Notes: generated from the letters alone by a model not told the origin. Shown: positions 47,877 to 56,888, counted from the first letter of the stretch. The stretch: 64,000 bases of DNA from Pseudomonas laurylsulfativorans (GCF_002906155.1 NZ_MUJK01000003.1:496001-560000); one strand, 5' to 3'. Translations and numbers: made by a program.

Positions 47877-48065
47877 GACGCGATCATCATGCTGTCGGAA
47901 ACCGCATTGCGCGACTATCTTGAAATGGGACTGGTGGTGGCGCTGCCGGTGGAGCTGGCTGTGTAAATGGCACCATCCGGACTGCTGTTGCGCAAGGGCG
48001 AACACATCAGCCGGGAGTTGGGGTTGTTCATCGATCTGCTGCGTCGAAAAGTCGCGGTTTTTTGA
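47877..48065 (+). pseudogene. Decayed C-terminal end of a LysR-family regulator
   Basis: The frame reads MLSETALRDYLEMGLVVALPVELAV, a stop at 47964, then MAPSGLLLRKGEHISRELGLFIDLLRRK and a final stop at 48063. The R/D-Y-L-x-x-G-x-L-V-x-L-P and G-L-L-L-R-K-G-x-x-x-S-x-E-L-x-x-F-I-D-L-L patterns are those of LysR effector-domain ends. No helix-turn-helix part is left and an in-frame stop interrupts it. The rest of the gap up to 48241 shows no gene. Confidence 0.65.
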
Positions 48066-48240
48066 TTCCTTGGTCAGTTTTTAGTTTTCCGCGAAGGCAT
48101 AAGCCTATAAACTTAACCTTTCGGTCAGCTTTGCACTGTCAACAACAGCCCTTTGCATCGTCGAAGAGGGCTTCAGCAAGACTCGAGATTTCCAGTACAT
48201 AACCAGAAGGGCGGGCCCATAACCGCCCAGAGGATGATCC

Positions 48241-51072
48241 ATGTCCAACCGTGATATATCCCGGCGCTCGTTCCTTCAGGGCGGGCTGGTAGCGGGTGTG
48301 AGCGTGACGCTCACACCATTGAGCAGCCAGGCGCTGGCCGCCTTGATGGAGAACAGCGTGACCGTGCCGTCCGAGCAGTGGCTTGGCAACAATGGCAAGG
48401 CGCGCGCCCGTAACGATGCCTTGTCCAAGGTCTGCGGCAGCAAGGTCTTTGCCCGCGATATCCGCGCCAAGGACATGCCGGGCTGGCCAGAGCAACAAGG
48501 CCACGCCATGCTGCTGAAAACCATCAAGGCCGACCACATCTTTGCAGGCATCGACCTGTCGTGGCTCGATGCCGGGTTGCAGCCGGACCGCATCGTCACT
48601 GCCGAAGACCTGGTCAAGGACGGTATCGTGTTCCCTGAGGAGCACGCTCCGGATCCACTGCTGCCGGCCGGCAAGGTGCCGATGTTCATCGGTCACCCGG
48701 TGGCGATCCTGATCTGGAATGACTTCGAGCGCTTCCGTCAGGCCAAGAACCAACTCAAATTCAATGACAAGGCAATCCGCTACGGCGAGAAAGCGCCGTT
48801 CTACGAAGGCGATCCCTACGGCAGCTTCCGCTACGTGCGCGTCGGCGGTGCGACCTCGGCCGACGAAGATGAGTTCGCCAGCCTCAAGGATTCGATCCTG
48901 TTCCCGATGCTGAAAAACCGTCGTCCGGTGTGGAACTCCCAGCCGAACCTGCACGGCAACCTGACCGAGCGCGGGTTGTTCTACGCCGACCGCATGAAGC
49001 AGCAGATCGATACGCCGCCGGATAACTGGCTGGTGTTCGACGAGCGCTACAAGACGCCGTCGATCGAGCCGGCCGCCCTGGAGCCGGACAACGGCAACGG
49101 CTGGTACGACCCGGCCACCAAGACCCTGCATTTCGTCGTCGCCACCCAGTGTCCGCTGGAAGCCGCGACCGAAACCGCGAAGATGATCGCGCCGTCGCGT
49201 TTCGGCCTGGCCAACCTGAACATGCACCCGGGTTACACCGTTGGCTACGGCTCCAAAGACCACAACATTTTCGTCTACTACGCTGCGTTGGCGGCGTTGT
49301 ACGGCGCCGGTGTGCCGGTGCGCCTGGCCAACGACCGCTATGAGCAGTTCCAGAGCGGCATCAAGCGTCACCCGTTCGACATTCGCTACCAATTGGCAGT
49401 GGACAAGAACGACCACAGCTTCAAGATCTTCCGCGCTGAAATGAGCGTCGACGGTGGCGGGCGAATCAACTACAGCCCGTCGGTGGCTGCGGTGGGTGCC
49501 ACGGCCGCGCAATCGATCTACTACATGCCGCAGAACGACCTGCAGGTCACCGCTTACCATTCCCGCGCGGTAGAAGCCGGGTCGATGCGTGGCTATGGCA
49601 CCCTGCAGAGCATGGCGTCGACCGAAATGATGGTCGACGAAATCGCCGATCGCCTCGGTGTCGATGCCATTGAGCTGCGTCGTAAAAACGCACTGCGCTC
49701 GGGCATGAAAAACACCCAGGGCGCGATCCCGGCCGGTGCCTTGCGCCTGCACGAGATTCTCGACAAGGCGGCCGTCCACGACACCTGGAAAAAACGCGAC
49801 GCGATCAAAAAGCAGCGCGAAGCCGCCGATCCGGACAACTGGTACGGCGTGGGTTTCGCCATCTGCCAGAAAGACTTCGGCACCGGTTCCGAAGCGCCGA
49901 TGGCCAGCATTGAATTCACCGCCGAAGGCCGCATCAGCCTGCGCCACATCGGTATCGAAATCGGCACCGGCATGTCCACCTCGCAGGCCATGGTCGTGGC
50001 CGATTTCCTCGGTATCCCGGCGCACGAAGTGAAGACCGGCGAAACCGAATGGAAAGAGTTGCAGCTGATCAGTGGCGGCAACCCGTACATCATGAGCCAG
50101 GCCGAGCAGGACAACTTCCTGCGCAATCCACGCTGGGTCGGCAAGGTGGCTTCGGCTTCGTCGGCCACCAACTCGGCGTACTACTTCAGCCACGCCACCC
50201 GTGAAGCGGCGCGTGTGCTGTTCAATCACGGTTTGTGGCCGGCGGCCATGGAAATCTGGCGCCAAGGCCCTTACGGCGGTCAGGCCAACCCTTACGTGGT
50301 GCGCCGCGAAGACGCCCATTGGGTCGACGGCAAGCTCACCGCCAACGGCATGGAGCCACTGCCGTTCGCCATGCTGGCCAAGCGTGTTCACGAACGTGGC
50401 CTGGTGAGCGGTGCCACCGTGCACGGTTTCAACCGCTGGAGTTGGGCTGAGGCCGAGTACAGCATCGACGGCGTGCGTGAGCGCTTGCCGCTCGACGGCC
50501 TGGCCGTGAAGTACGGCGACGGTGCCCCGAATGCGAAGAAGGCGCAGATGAACAGCGCCGGTTTCCATCTGCTGGACCGGCAGAACATCGCCTACCCGGC
50601 AACCCAGCTGAACAACGCGGCGGTGACGTACTACAGCCCGGTCGCGACGCTGGTGGAAGTCAAGGTCAACAAGGGTTCGAACGAAGTGTCGGTGCTCAAT
50701 CATCACTCGTGGGTCGAGTGCGGTCGGGTGCTGGTGGAAGAACTGGTCAAGGGCCAGCTCGAAGGCGGCATCGCCATGGGCATCGGTCATGCGTTGATGG
50801 AAGAGATGCCGCTGTACGAAGGCGGGCCGGGGGAGGGTGACTGGAACTTCAACCGTTACCGCCTGCCGATGGCGCGTCACGTTGCCGTGTGGAAACAGAC
50901 AGCGGACATCCTGCCGCCACTGTCGCCAAGTGACCCGTCCAAGGGCATCGCCGAAGTGGTGATGATCCCGGTGGTTGGCGCCATTGGTAACGCCGTGGCC
51001 CATGCCATCGGTAAACGTGTCCGCGACCTGCCTATCACTTCTGCACGCATCAAGGAGGCCCTCAATGGCTAA
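48241..51072 (+). CDS. Molybdopterin-binding subunit of an exported xanthine-dehydrogenase-family aldehyde/N-heterocycle oxidoreductase
   Basis: 943 residues. It starts with a Tat signal: SRRSFLQGGLVAGVSVTLTPLSSQA, so the folded cofactor enzyme is exported. Two aldehyde-oxidase/xanthine-dehydrogenase cofactor domains follow (HPGYTVGYGSKDHNIFVYYAALAALYGAG; MRGYGTLQSMASTEMMVDEIADRLG; EIGTGMSTSQAMVVADFLG). The order large subunit, 2Fe-2S subunit, cytochrome c is that of IorBA/Adh-type periplasmic hydroxylases. Electrons would go from MoCo through 2Fe-2S to the cytochrome. The substrate (aldehyde or N-heterocycle) cannot be told. Confidence 0.9.
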   Translation: MSNRDISRRSFLQGGLVAGVSVTLTPLSSQALAALMENSVTVPSEQWLGNNGKARARNDALSKVCGSKVFARDIRAKDMPGWPEQQGHAMLLKTIKADHIFAGIDLSWLDAGLQPDRIVTAEDLVKDGIVFPEEHAPDPLLPAGKVPMFIGHPVAILIWNDFERFRQAKNQLKFNDKAIRYGEKAPFYEGDPYGSFRYVRVGGATSADEDEFASLKDSILFPMLKNRRPVWNSQPNLHGNLTERGLFYADRMKQQIDTPPDNWLVFDERYKTPSIEPAALEPDNGNGWYDPATKTLHFVVATQCPLEAATETAKMIAPSRFGLANLNMHPGYTVGYGSKDHNIFVYYAALAALYGAGVPVRLANDRYEQFQSGIKRHPFDIRYQLAVDKNDHSFKIFRAEMSVDGGGRINYSPSVAAVGATAAQSIYYMPQNDLQVTAYHSRAVEAGSMRGYGTLQSMASTEMMVDEIADRLGVDAIELRRKNALRSGMKNTQGAIPAGALRLHEILDKAAVHDTWKKRDAIKKQREAADPDNWYGVGFAICQKDFGTGSEAPMASIEFTAEGRISLRHIGIEIGTGMSTSQAMVVADFLGIPAHEVKTGETEWKELQLISGGNPYIMSQAEQDNFLRNPRWVGKVASASSATNSAYYFSHATREAARVLFNHGLWPAAMEIWRQGPYGGQANPYVVRREDAHWVDGKLTANGMEPLPFAMLAKRVHERGLVSGATVHGFNRWSWAEAEYSIDGVRERLPLDGLAVKYGDGAPNAKKAQMNSAGFHLLDRQNIAYPATQLNNAAVTYYSPVATLVEVKVNKGSNEVSVLNHHSWVECGRVLVEELVKGQLEGGIAMGIGHALMEEMPLYEGGPGEGDWNFNRYRLPMARHVAVWKQTADILPPLSPSDPSKGIAEVVMIPVVGAIGNAVAHAIGKRVRDLPITSARIKEALNG

Positions 51073-51604
51073 CCGTCCGCTTCAACTGACCCTCAACGGT
51101 CAATCCGTCGGCCCGGTGGACATCCCTGATGACCTGCCGATGATCGACTACCTGCACGAGTACAAGAACCTTACCGGTTCGCGCCTGGGCTGCGGCCAGG
51201 GCATCTGCCACGCCTGCGTGGTGATCGTCGACAACCCGGACGGCACCAGCGAGGAAGTACGCACCTGCATCACTGGCGCGCACTACTTCGAAGGCAAGAA
51301 AGTACGGACCATCGAAGGCCATGCGACCCGCGACGAGCAGGGCAAGGTCACCGAGCTGAACCCGATCCAGCAGCGCTTCGTCGACGAATTCGCCTTCCAG
51401 TGCAGCTACTGCGCACCGGGTTTCGTCAATGCCGCGACCGTGCTGGTGGAAAAGCTGCAGCGTCAGCCGATCGTCAAAAGCCAGCTGGAAAAAGTCATCG
51501 AGGACAGCCTCGGTCATCACATCTGCCGTTGCACCGGGTACGTGCGCTACTACAGCGCCACCCGCAACGTGCTGACCGATCTCGGCCTGGTCAAGGAGGG
51601 TTAA
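51065..51604 (+). CDS. [2Fe-2S] subunit of the exported molybdenum hydroxylase
   Basis: 179 residues, no signal peptide, so it probably leaves as a passenger of the Tat-signal subunit. The plant-type cluster is GSRLGCGQGICHACVVIVDN with the fourth Cys in RTCITGAHY. The second cluster is CSYCAPGFVNAATVL with HHICRCTGYVRYYSA. It overlaps the large-subunit stop by 8 bases and the cytochrome gene starts 3 bases after its stop. Confidence 0.94.
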   Translation: MANRPLQLTLNGQSVGPVDIPDDLPMIDYLHEYKNLTGSRLGCGQGICHACVVIVDNPDGTSEEVRTCITGAHYFEGKKVRTIEGHATRDEQGKVTELNPIQQRFVDEFAFQCSYCAPGFVNAATVLVEKLQRQPIVKSQLEKVIEDSLGHHICRCTGYVRYYSATRNVLTDLGLVKEG

Positions 51605-51606
51605 GC

Positions 51607-52845
51607 ATGAAGCTTCTACTTAGCCGCCTGGCGTTGGCGGTTGGTCTGGCTGCGCCTGTGGTGGCGGTTCACGCGGATGATGCGCAGGTCAAGCAAGGCG
51701 AATACCTCGCCCGCGCTGCCGACTGCATGGCCTGCCACACCGCGCCGGGTGGCGCGCCCTATGCGGGCGGTCTGCCGATCGTGTCGCCGTTCGGCACGAT
51801 CTACGGCACCAACATTACCCCGAGCAAAGAGCACGGCATCGGCCTGTACAGCGATGACGAGTTCTTCGCCGCGCTGACCGAAGGCAAGCGCCGTGATGGC
51901 GCGAACCTGTATCCGGCGATGCCCTACACCTCGTATCACCTGATGCCGCGAGCAGATTCCGACGCGATTCATGCCTACCTGAAAACCGTCGAGCCAATCG
52001 AGCGTGCGGCGCCGGTCACCAGCCTGAGCTTCCCGTTCAACGTGCGCCTGGGCCTGATGGGCTGGAACATGATGTACGGCAAGGACGTGAAGCTGGAGCC
52101 TGCCGAGGGTAAGAGCGAAGCCTGGAAGCGCGGCCAGTACATGGTCGACGTGCTGGGTCACTGTGGCGAGTGCCACACACCACGCGGCTTGCCCGGTGCG
52201 ATGCAGCAGGACAAACGCATGACCGGTGGCATTCTCAATGGTTATCTGGCGCCGAGCCTGCTGGCCACTGACCTGGCGGCCCGTGGCTGGAATCATCAGG
52301 ACCTGAGCTCGTTCCTCAAGCACGGGATGAGCGCCCAAGGCACGATGTTCAACGAGATGTTCCCGGTGTTCCACAACAGCACCCAGGGTCTCAGCGATCC
52401 GGATCTGGCGGCGATGGCGACTTTCCTGCTCGGCGATCAGCCACCCGCGGCGAAAGTGCTCACTGAAGTGCCGTTGGACAAACTGAGCCCAAGTGCCCAG
52501 CGCGGCCGTCAGGAATATTTGAATGTCTGCGCCGGTTGCCACGCGCCAGGTGGCGAAGGCAAGCCGCACATCGCCGTGGCCATGCGCGGCAACACCACGC
52601 TGCGTCTGGAAGATCCACGCAACCTGGTACGGGTCATCGACGACGGGATCGGTGAGCAGAAGTTCTCCGGGTTCGAGCACATGCAGCCGATGCCAGGGTT
52701 CGCCAAGAAGTTGAGCGACGAGCAACTCACGGATCTGCTGAACTACCTGCGTCAGGGCTGGGGCGGTCAGCCGAATGATCTGGCTGTGAATGACGTGCAA
52801 AAGTTGCGGGCCGATGCGCCGCCGCTCGAGCACAAGGCCCACTGA
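51607..52845 (+). CDS. Tri-haem cytochrome c subunit
   Basis: 412 residues with a Sec signal (MKLLLSRLALAVGLAAPVVAVHA) and three CxxCH haem sites: CMACH near 38, CGECH near 190 and CAGCH near 310. Methionine ligands are likely in NLYPAMPYTSYHLMP and MQPMPGFAKKL. This is the alcohol-dehydrogenase cytochrome subunit family. It passes electrons from the molybdenum enzyme to the respiratory chain. The XdhC gene follows 1 base after its stop. Confidence 0.94.
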   Translation: MKLLLSRLALAVGLAAPVVAVHADDAQVKQGEYLARAADCMACHTAPGGAPYAGGLPIVSPFGTIYGTNITPSKEHGIGLYSDDEFFAALTEGKRRDGANLYPAMPYTSYHLMPRADSDAIHAYLKTVEPIERAAPVTSLSFPFNVRLGLMGWNMMYGKDVKLEPAEGKSEAWKRGQYMVDVLGHCGECHTPRGLPGAMQQDKRMTGGILNGYLAPSLLATDLAARGWNHQDLSSFLKHGMSAQGTMFNEMFPVFHNSTQGLSDPDLAAMATFLLGDQPPAAKVLTEVPLDKLSPSAQRGRQEYLNVCAGCHAPGGEGKPHIAVAMRGNTTLRLEDPRNLVRVIDDGIGEQKFSGFEHMQPMPGFAKKLSDEQLTDLLNYLRQGWGGQPNDLAVNDVQKLRADAPPLEHKAH

Positions 52846-52846
52846 T

Positions 52847-53818
52847 ATGCAGCATTTGGATCTGCAAGTGGTGCGCCGGGCGCTGGAGTGGTCGGCGGCC
52901 GGTCAGCGCATCTGGCTGTGTACGGTGCTGGCCACTTACGGCTCGGCGCCGCGCGCACCGGGTTCGCTGCTGGCGGTGAACGCTGGAGGGCAATGGATTG
53001 GTTCGCTGTCCGGTGGCTGTGTCGAGGAAGACTTTCTCGAGCGAGTCGCCGAGGGCGCGTTTCTGGAACCGGTCAGCGTTGTTCGTTACGGCGAAGGTGA
53101 CGATCCGCGCTCGCGCGTCAGCCTGCCATGCGGCGGGGTGCTCGATGTGCTGGTCGAGAGGCTGGATGCCGAATGTGACGTACAAGCGCATCTTCGGGAG
53201 CTGGAGTCGGCACTGTTGGGCCGGCGTCGGTTGATCCGTGAAGTCGATCTGCAGAGCGGTGCGCGCAGTCTGTTCGATGATCGTGAGCAGGGTGTGCGTA
53301 TCGAGCGTGAAATCGACCGGGTGCGTGTGCGCGTTGGCGCGGCCCAGCGCTTGCTGCTGGCCGGGTACTCCAGTGTCGCTCAGGCCTGTGCGGAGTTTGC
53401 AGTGGGCCTGGGCTTCGAGGTGATTCTGTGTGACCCGCGGGACGAAGTGCTGGAAGGCGTCGTGCTGGAAAACGTAGAGATTCGTCGTCAGCTGCCGTCG
53501 GTGTTCATCGCCGATGGTGGTTGTCACAGCGATACCGCGGTGGTGGCGTTGACCCACGATCCACGTATCGATGACTTGGCGATGATGGAGGCGGTGCGCA
53601 CCGAGGCGTTCTATATCGGCGTGATGGGCTCCATGCAGACCTCGCAAAAGCGCTTCGAGCGCTTGCGGCGCATCGGTGGTCTGGGGGATGTCGAGTTGGG
53701 GCGGATTCACGCGCCGATCGGGCTGAACCTGGGCAGCAAGACGCCAGCGGAAATCGCTCTGGCGGTATTGGCCGATATCCTGCGGATTCGAAGCGGTATC
53801 GCTCGGGACCGGTTGTAA
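52847..53818 (+). CDS. XdhC/CoxI-family molybdenum-cofactor maturation protein
   Basis: 323 residues. The N-terminal part reads CTVLATYGSAPRAPGSLLAV and GSLSGGCVEEDFLERV, the XdhC/CoxI domain. The C-terminal Rossmann-like part is QRLLLAGYSSVAQACAEFAVGLGFEVILCDPR with DAV-type block YIGVMGSMQTSQKRFERLRRIG. XdhC proteins bind MoCo, arrange its sulfuration and insert it into the large subunit. The ATG at 52847 directly follows the cytochrome stop, so it is part of the same operon. Confidence 0.92.
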   Translation: MQHLDLQVVRRALEWSAAGQRIWLCTVLATYGSAPRAPGSLLAVNAGGQWIGSLSGGCVEEDFLERVAEGAFLEPVSVVRYGEGDDPRSRVSLPCGGVLDVLVERLDAECDVQAHLRELESALLGRRRLIREVDLQSGARSLFDDREQGVRIEREIDRVRVRVGAAQRLLLAGYSSVAQACAEFAVGLGFEVILCDPRDEVLEGVVLENVEIRRQLPSVFIADGGCHSDTAVVALTHDPRIDDLAMMEAVRTEAFYIGVMGSMQTSQKRFERLRRIGGLGDVELGRIHAPIGLNLGSKTPAEIALAVLADILRIRSGIARDRL

Positions 53819-53831
53819 AACACCGCTGAAC

Positions 53832-53988
53832 AAAAAAGGGCCACCCTGTGCGTGACCCACTGTAGGAGCGAGCTTGCTCGCGATGGTCGTTAACGATGCC
53901 GCGAGTTTACTGACTAAGCGCAGCGCTCTTGAGTCCATCGCGAGCAAGCTCGCTCCTACAGTGGGTCACATGCATGGTGGCCCTTTTT
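53832..53988. repeat. 157-base interrupted palindrome: REP pair inside a bidirectional terminator
   Basis: Left arm AAAAAAGGGCCACC…GTGACCCACTGTAGGAGCGAGC and right arm GCTCGCTCCTACAGTGGGTCAC…GGTGGCCCTTTTT mirror each other over about 54 bases, around an unrelated 50-base centre. The outer part is a GGGCCACC stem with A- and T-runs, and the inner part is an ordinary REP pair. It lies between convergent genes (XdhC plus, FAD oxidase minus) and can terminate both. Confidence 0.88.
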
Positions 53989-53999
53989 GCATCTGTCGG

Positions 54000-55283
54000 T
54001 CACATGCCGAACTTGTCGCGCAATCCGTAGTACCAGGCACCCAGCGCCGCGAACGGCGTACGCAACATTTGTCCTCCGGGAAACGGGTAGTGGGGCAGGT
54101 CGGCAAAAGCGTCAAAACGCTCGGCCTGGCCGCGTAGGGCTTCGGCCAGCACTTTGCCCGCCAGGTGCGTGTAGGTCACGCCATGGCCGCTGCAGCCCTG
54201 GGAGTAGTAGATGTTGTCGCCCAGCCGCCCGACCTGGGGCAGGCGCGACAGGGTCAGCAGGAAGTTGCCGGTCCAGGCGAAATCGATCTTCACGTCCTTG
54301 AGCTGCGGGAATGCCTTGAGCATCTTCGGTCGAATGATCGCTTCGATGTTCGCCGGATCCCGCGCACCGTACACCACGCCACCACCGAAGATCAGGCGCT
54401 TGTCTCCGCTGAGGCGGTAGTAGTCGAGCAGGTAATTGCAGTCTTCGACGCAGTAATCCTGAGGCAGCAGGGTCTTGGCCAGTTCTTCGCCCAGTGGCTC
54501 GGTGGTAATCACTTGAGTGCCGCAAGGCATCGACTTGGCGGCCAGCTCCGGCACCAGATTGCCCAGATAAGCGTTGCCGGCGACGATGATGAATTTGGCC
54601 CTGACCTTGCCTTGCGGCGTGTGCACGACCGGATTGGCACCGCGCTCGATACGTACGGCCGGCGACTGTTCATAGATCGTCCCGCCCAGGGATTCGACCG
54701 CCGCGGCTTCACCCAGCGCCAGGTTGAGCGGATGAATGTGGCCGCCACTCATGTCGAGCATGCCGCCGACATATTGATCGCACGCAACGACTTCGCGGAT
54801 GCGGCGTTGATCCATCAACTCGAGCTGGGTATGACCGAATCGCTCCCACAGGCGCTTCTGCGACTCCAGATGACCCATCTGCTTGGCGGTCATGGCGGCG
54901 AACACGCCACCGTCCTTCAGATCGCACTGGATGTTGTACTTGGCGACCCGCTCACGAATGATCCGGCCACCTTCAAAGGCCATCTGTCCCAGCAACTGGG
55001 CTTGTTTGGGGCCAACGGTGCGCTCGATGACATCGATGTCGCGGCTATAGCTGTTAACGATCTGCCCGCCATTACGCCCGGACGCCCCGAAACCCACCCT
55101 GGCGGCTTCGAGCACCGTGACCTTGAAGCCGTTCTCCAGCAAGAACAGGGCAGAGGACAGCCCCGTATAACCGGCGCCAATCACACAGACATCGGTCTCG
55201 ACGTCATCCTGCAACGCCGGGCGCGGCGGAACCGCATTGGCCGATGCGGCGTAGTAGGACTCGGGGTAGGGAGTATTAGCCAT
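54000..55283 (-). CDS. FAD-dependent oxidoreductase, gamma-glutamylputrescine oxidase type (PuuB/PauB)
   Basis: 427 residues of the DAO family. FAD-binding motif: DVCVIGAGYTGLSSALFLLENGFKVTVLEAARVGFGASGRNGGQ. The N-terminal YPESYYAASANAVPPRPAL is characteristic of PuuB-like proteins. The C-terminal part has LPQVGRLGDNIYYSQGCSGHGVTYTHLAGKVLAEAL. It would oxidise a gamma-glutamylated polyamine and give H2O2. Other DadA-like amino-acid oxidases are possible. It stands alone and is divergent from the tRNA-Val. Confidence 0.88.
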   Translation of the reverse strand: MANTPYPESYYAASANAVPPRPALQDDVETDVCVIGAGYTGLSSALFLLENGFKVTVLEAARVGFGASGRNGGQIVNSYSRDIDVIERTVGPKQAQLLGQMAFEGGRIIRERVAKYNIQCDLKDGGVFAAMTAKQMGHLESQKRLWERFGHTQLELMDQRRIREVVACDQYVGGMLDMSGGHIHPLNLALGEAAAVESLGGTIYEQSPAVRIERGANPVVHTPQGKVRAKFIIVAGNAYLGNLVPELAAKSMPCGTQVITTEPLGEELAKTLLPQDYCVEDCNYLLDYYRLSGDKRLIFGGGVVYGARDPANIEAIIRPKMLKAFPQLKDVKIDFAWTGNFLLTLSRLPQVGRLGDNIYYSQGCSGHGVTYTHLAGKVLAEALRGQAERFDAFADLPHYPFPGGQMLRTPFAALGAWYYGLRDKFGM

Positions 55284-55426
55284 CCGGCAGCCTCTGTTTA
55301 ATATATTTTACGAGTGCGTTGATCCTACCCGAGTTGAAAATGGCTCGCCAGCCACCCGGAAAATCTTATTTGCACCGGCAAAATTAAATATTTTGCATAT
55401 TCATAGGGTTAGCGCGAAAAAAGGTG

Positions 55427-55454
55427 TTGACACCCCTCCGGAATTCCGTAGAAT
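55427..55454 (+). promoter_or_regulatory. Promoter of tRNA-Val (GAC)
   Basis: TTGACA (55427–55432) and TAGAAT (55449–55454) with 16-base spacing, 13 bases before the tRNA; AT-rich upstream region. Confidence 0.7.
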
Positions 55455-55467
55455 GCCGCCTCACAGC

Positions 55468-55544
55468 AGGCACGTAGCTCAGTTGGTTAGAGCACCACCT
55501 TGACATGGTGGGGGTCGTTGGTTCGAGTCCAATCGCGCCTACCA
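55468..55544 (+). tRNA. tRNA-Val (GAC)
   Basis: 77 bases with CCA. The anticodon arm ACCACC-TTGACAT-GGTGG gives anticodon GAC. D-arm TAGCTCAGTTGGTTAGAGC and T-arm GGTTCGAGTCC are canonical. The acceptor has one A·C mismatch (AGGCACG against CGCGCCT). It marks the left border of the accessory region. Confidence 0.95.
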
Positions 55545-55573
55545 AACAAAATCCGCTCTGCTGGGCGGTCTAG

Positions 55574-55603
55574 AAGGGCCCACCGAAAGGTGGGCCCTTT
55601 TTT
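55574..55603 (+). terminator. Intrinsic terminator of tRNA-Val
   Basis: AAGGGCCCACC / GGTGGGCCCTT perfect stem with a GAAA loop and T-run. A degenerate copy of this sequence appears at 60.8 kb. Confidence 0.95.
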
Positions 55604-55619
55604 GTTGTCTTCGATTTCT

Positions 55620-55985
55620 TCAGAACATTCACAATTTATAGGCTTCGTTCACACTGGGCAATTTGAACGCTGTGAAATCACGTTTGCTGTAAAAGAGAAA
55701 CTGATAAACCGAATCTTCATCGGCAAACAGTTCACCGTAGAAAGGCGGACTGGATTGATGGCGGGCGCCCTGAAAAATTCTTACGTCACCGACCCGCAAG
55801 TCATTGACTACGGATCGACTGAGAATAGCTACAAGGCCGTAGCGACCATGCGAACAGATCAGGGAGCGGGAGTCGGCTCCAGCATCTATGCACTGACGAT
55901 AAATGAGTATGACGAGGGCGACAGAAAGCCCTTCATCTTCCTGCAAAACGACGAAGCGTTTCTCGGTTGGTGCGAACATTTCTGA
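55620..55985 (+). pseudogene. Hypothetical protein, apparently 5'-truncated at the tRNA border
   Basis: I do not recognise this protein. The frame from about 55630 looks truly coding (FIGFVHTGQFERCEITFAV… to …KPFIFLQNDEAFLGWCEHF), but upstream it runs straight into the tRNA terminator without a start codon and ribosome site. The first internal ATG is 55758, giving only 75 residues (MAGALKNSYVTDPQVIDYG…). Either the short form is translated or the gene lost its 5' end when DNA was inserted next to the tRNA. No known domain can be named. Confidence 0.5.
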
Positions 55986-56134
55986 ACTGTGGCTGATCGC
56001 AATGCATGCCGATCCCTTCTGTTTTGCTATGGGTTTCGCCGTCGATTGGATCCGTTGTGCCGCGTAGAAAGCACCTACACTGGACGCGTTATCTCTGCCT
56101 ATTTCGGAGTTCGAACCCGATAAAGGAGCCATGC

Positions 56135-56545
56135 GTGTCCAGAGAATGGGGAAAGCTATCGCTGGTATTGGGATGGGCGGCCGTTGTTGAGGGCGACCCA
56201 GCAATTCGCAAATTGGTAGTCGGTATCTTAAACGAGATCGGTGTCCCTTCCGTGGACTTCGATTCTGCCGATGACGCTTTGATCTACCTACGGAGCATGC
56301 CGGACGGTTGCCCACTGGTGATCGTGGATCAAGATTTGCGAGGTCAACTCCAAGGTGCGGAATTCATAAAGATGGTGAAGGCGAAATGGCCCGCTACCGC
56401 TACGATTCTCACCTCCGGTTGCTTGCTGGATGCCTCAGTAGTGCCCTACTCAACTACGTATCTGACTAAGCCCTGGTCTAGTGATGATCTGGTGATGGCA
56501 GTAGTAAACCTACTTCAGCCTGATCGCCCCCTCAAAAAACACTAA
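56135..56545 (+). CDS. Single-domain response regulator (receiver only)
   Basis: 136 residues with a CheY-like fold and no output domain. The acidic pair is in AAVVEGDPAIRKLVVGIL. The phosphoacceptor aspartate is in LVIVDQDLRGQLQGAEFIKMV, the Thr/Ser switch in TATILTSGCLLD, and the conserved lysine in TYLTKPWSSDDLV. The start GTG 56135 lies 7 bases after AAGGAG; an ATG 4 bases upstream is in another frame and soon stops. No histidine kinase is nearby, so its partner is elsewhere. Confidence 0.8.
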   Translation: MSREWGKLSLVLGWAAVVEGDPAIRKLVVGILNEIGVPSVDFDSADDALIYLRSMPDGCPLVIVDQDLRGQLQGAEFIKMVKAKWPATATILTSGCLLDASVVPYSTTYLTKPWSSDDLVMAVVNLLQPDRPLKKH

Positions 56546-56687
56546 ACTACGAAACGCCCGCTGAATGATTAGGCCAATCTGTTGTGTCGACCGGTTGAAG
56601 CCACAGCCGATTGCAACTCTTGGCTATAGGAGGCTGGCGCCCCATTTCGGGCGTTGAAAATTGTTAAAGTGAACCTCCAAGGAGGGA

Positions 56688-56888
56688 GTGGAGCTCAAGA
56701 ATTATGGAGTATTTCGTGTGGCCAGAAGGTTGACCGATTTACGTATCAGCGATGCTGAACGCTTCCTATCCTCCATGTTTAATCCACTTGACAGAGTCCA
56801 TACTCTCGGTGATATCGTTTTGATATTATCTCGGCATAGGGGCCGCATGAAGAGTAACAGCCGAAAAATTGCTGCTGATCCATTCTGA
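56688..56888 (+). CDS. Small hypothetical protein (66 residues)
   Basis: Not recognised. It starts with GTG just behind a strong AAGGAGGG, with very short spacing; a second GTG ten codons inside is possible. Charged, with a possible amphipathic stretch (RISDAERFLSSMFNPLDRVHTLGDIVLILSRHRGR). A terminator hairpin follows within 45 bases, which supports a real transcript. Confidence 0.4.
   Translation: MELKNYGVFRVARRLTDLRISDAERFLSSMFNPLDRVHTLGDIVLILSRHRGRMKSNSRKIAADPF

Noticed and set aside
48139..51003. A 954-codon minus-strand frame opposite the molybdopterin subunit gene.
   Set aside because: Antisense shadow; the plus-strand frame has a Tat signal and clear cofactor motifs.
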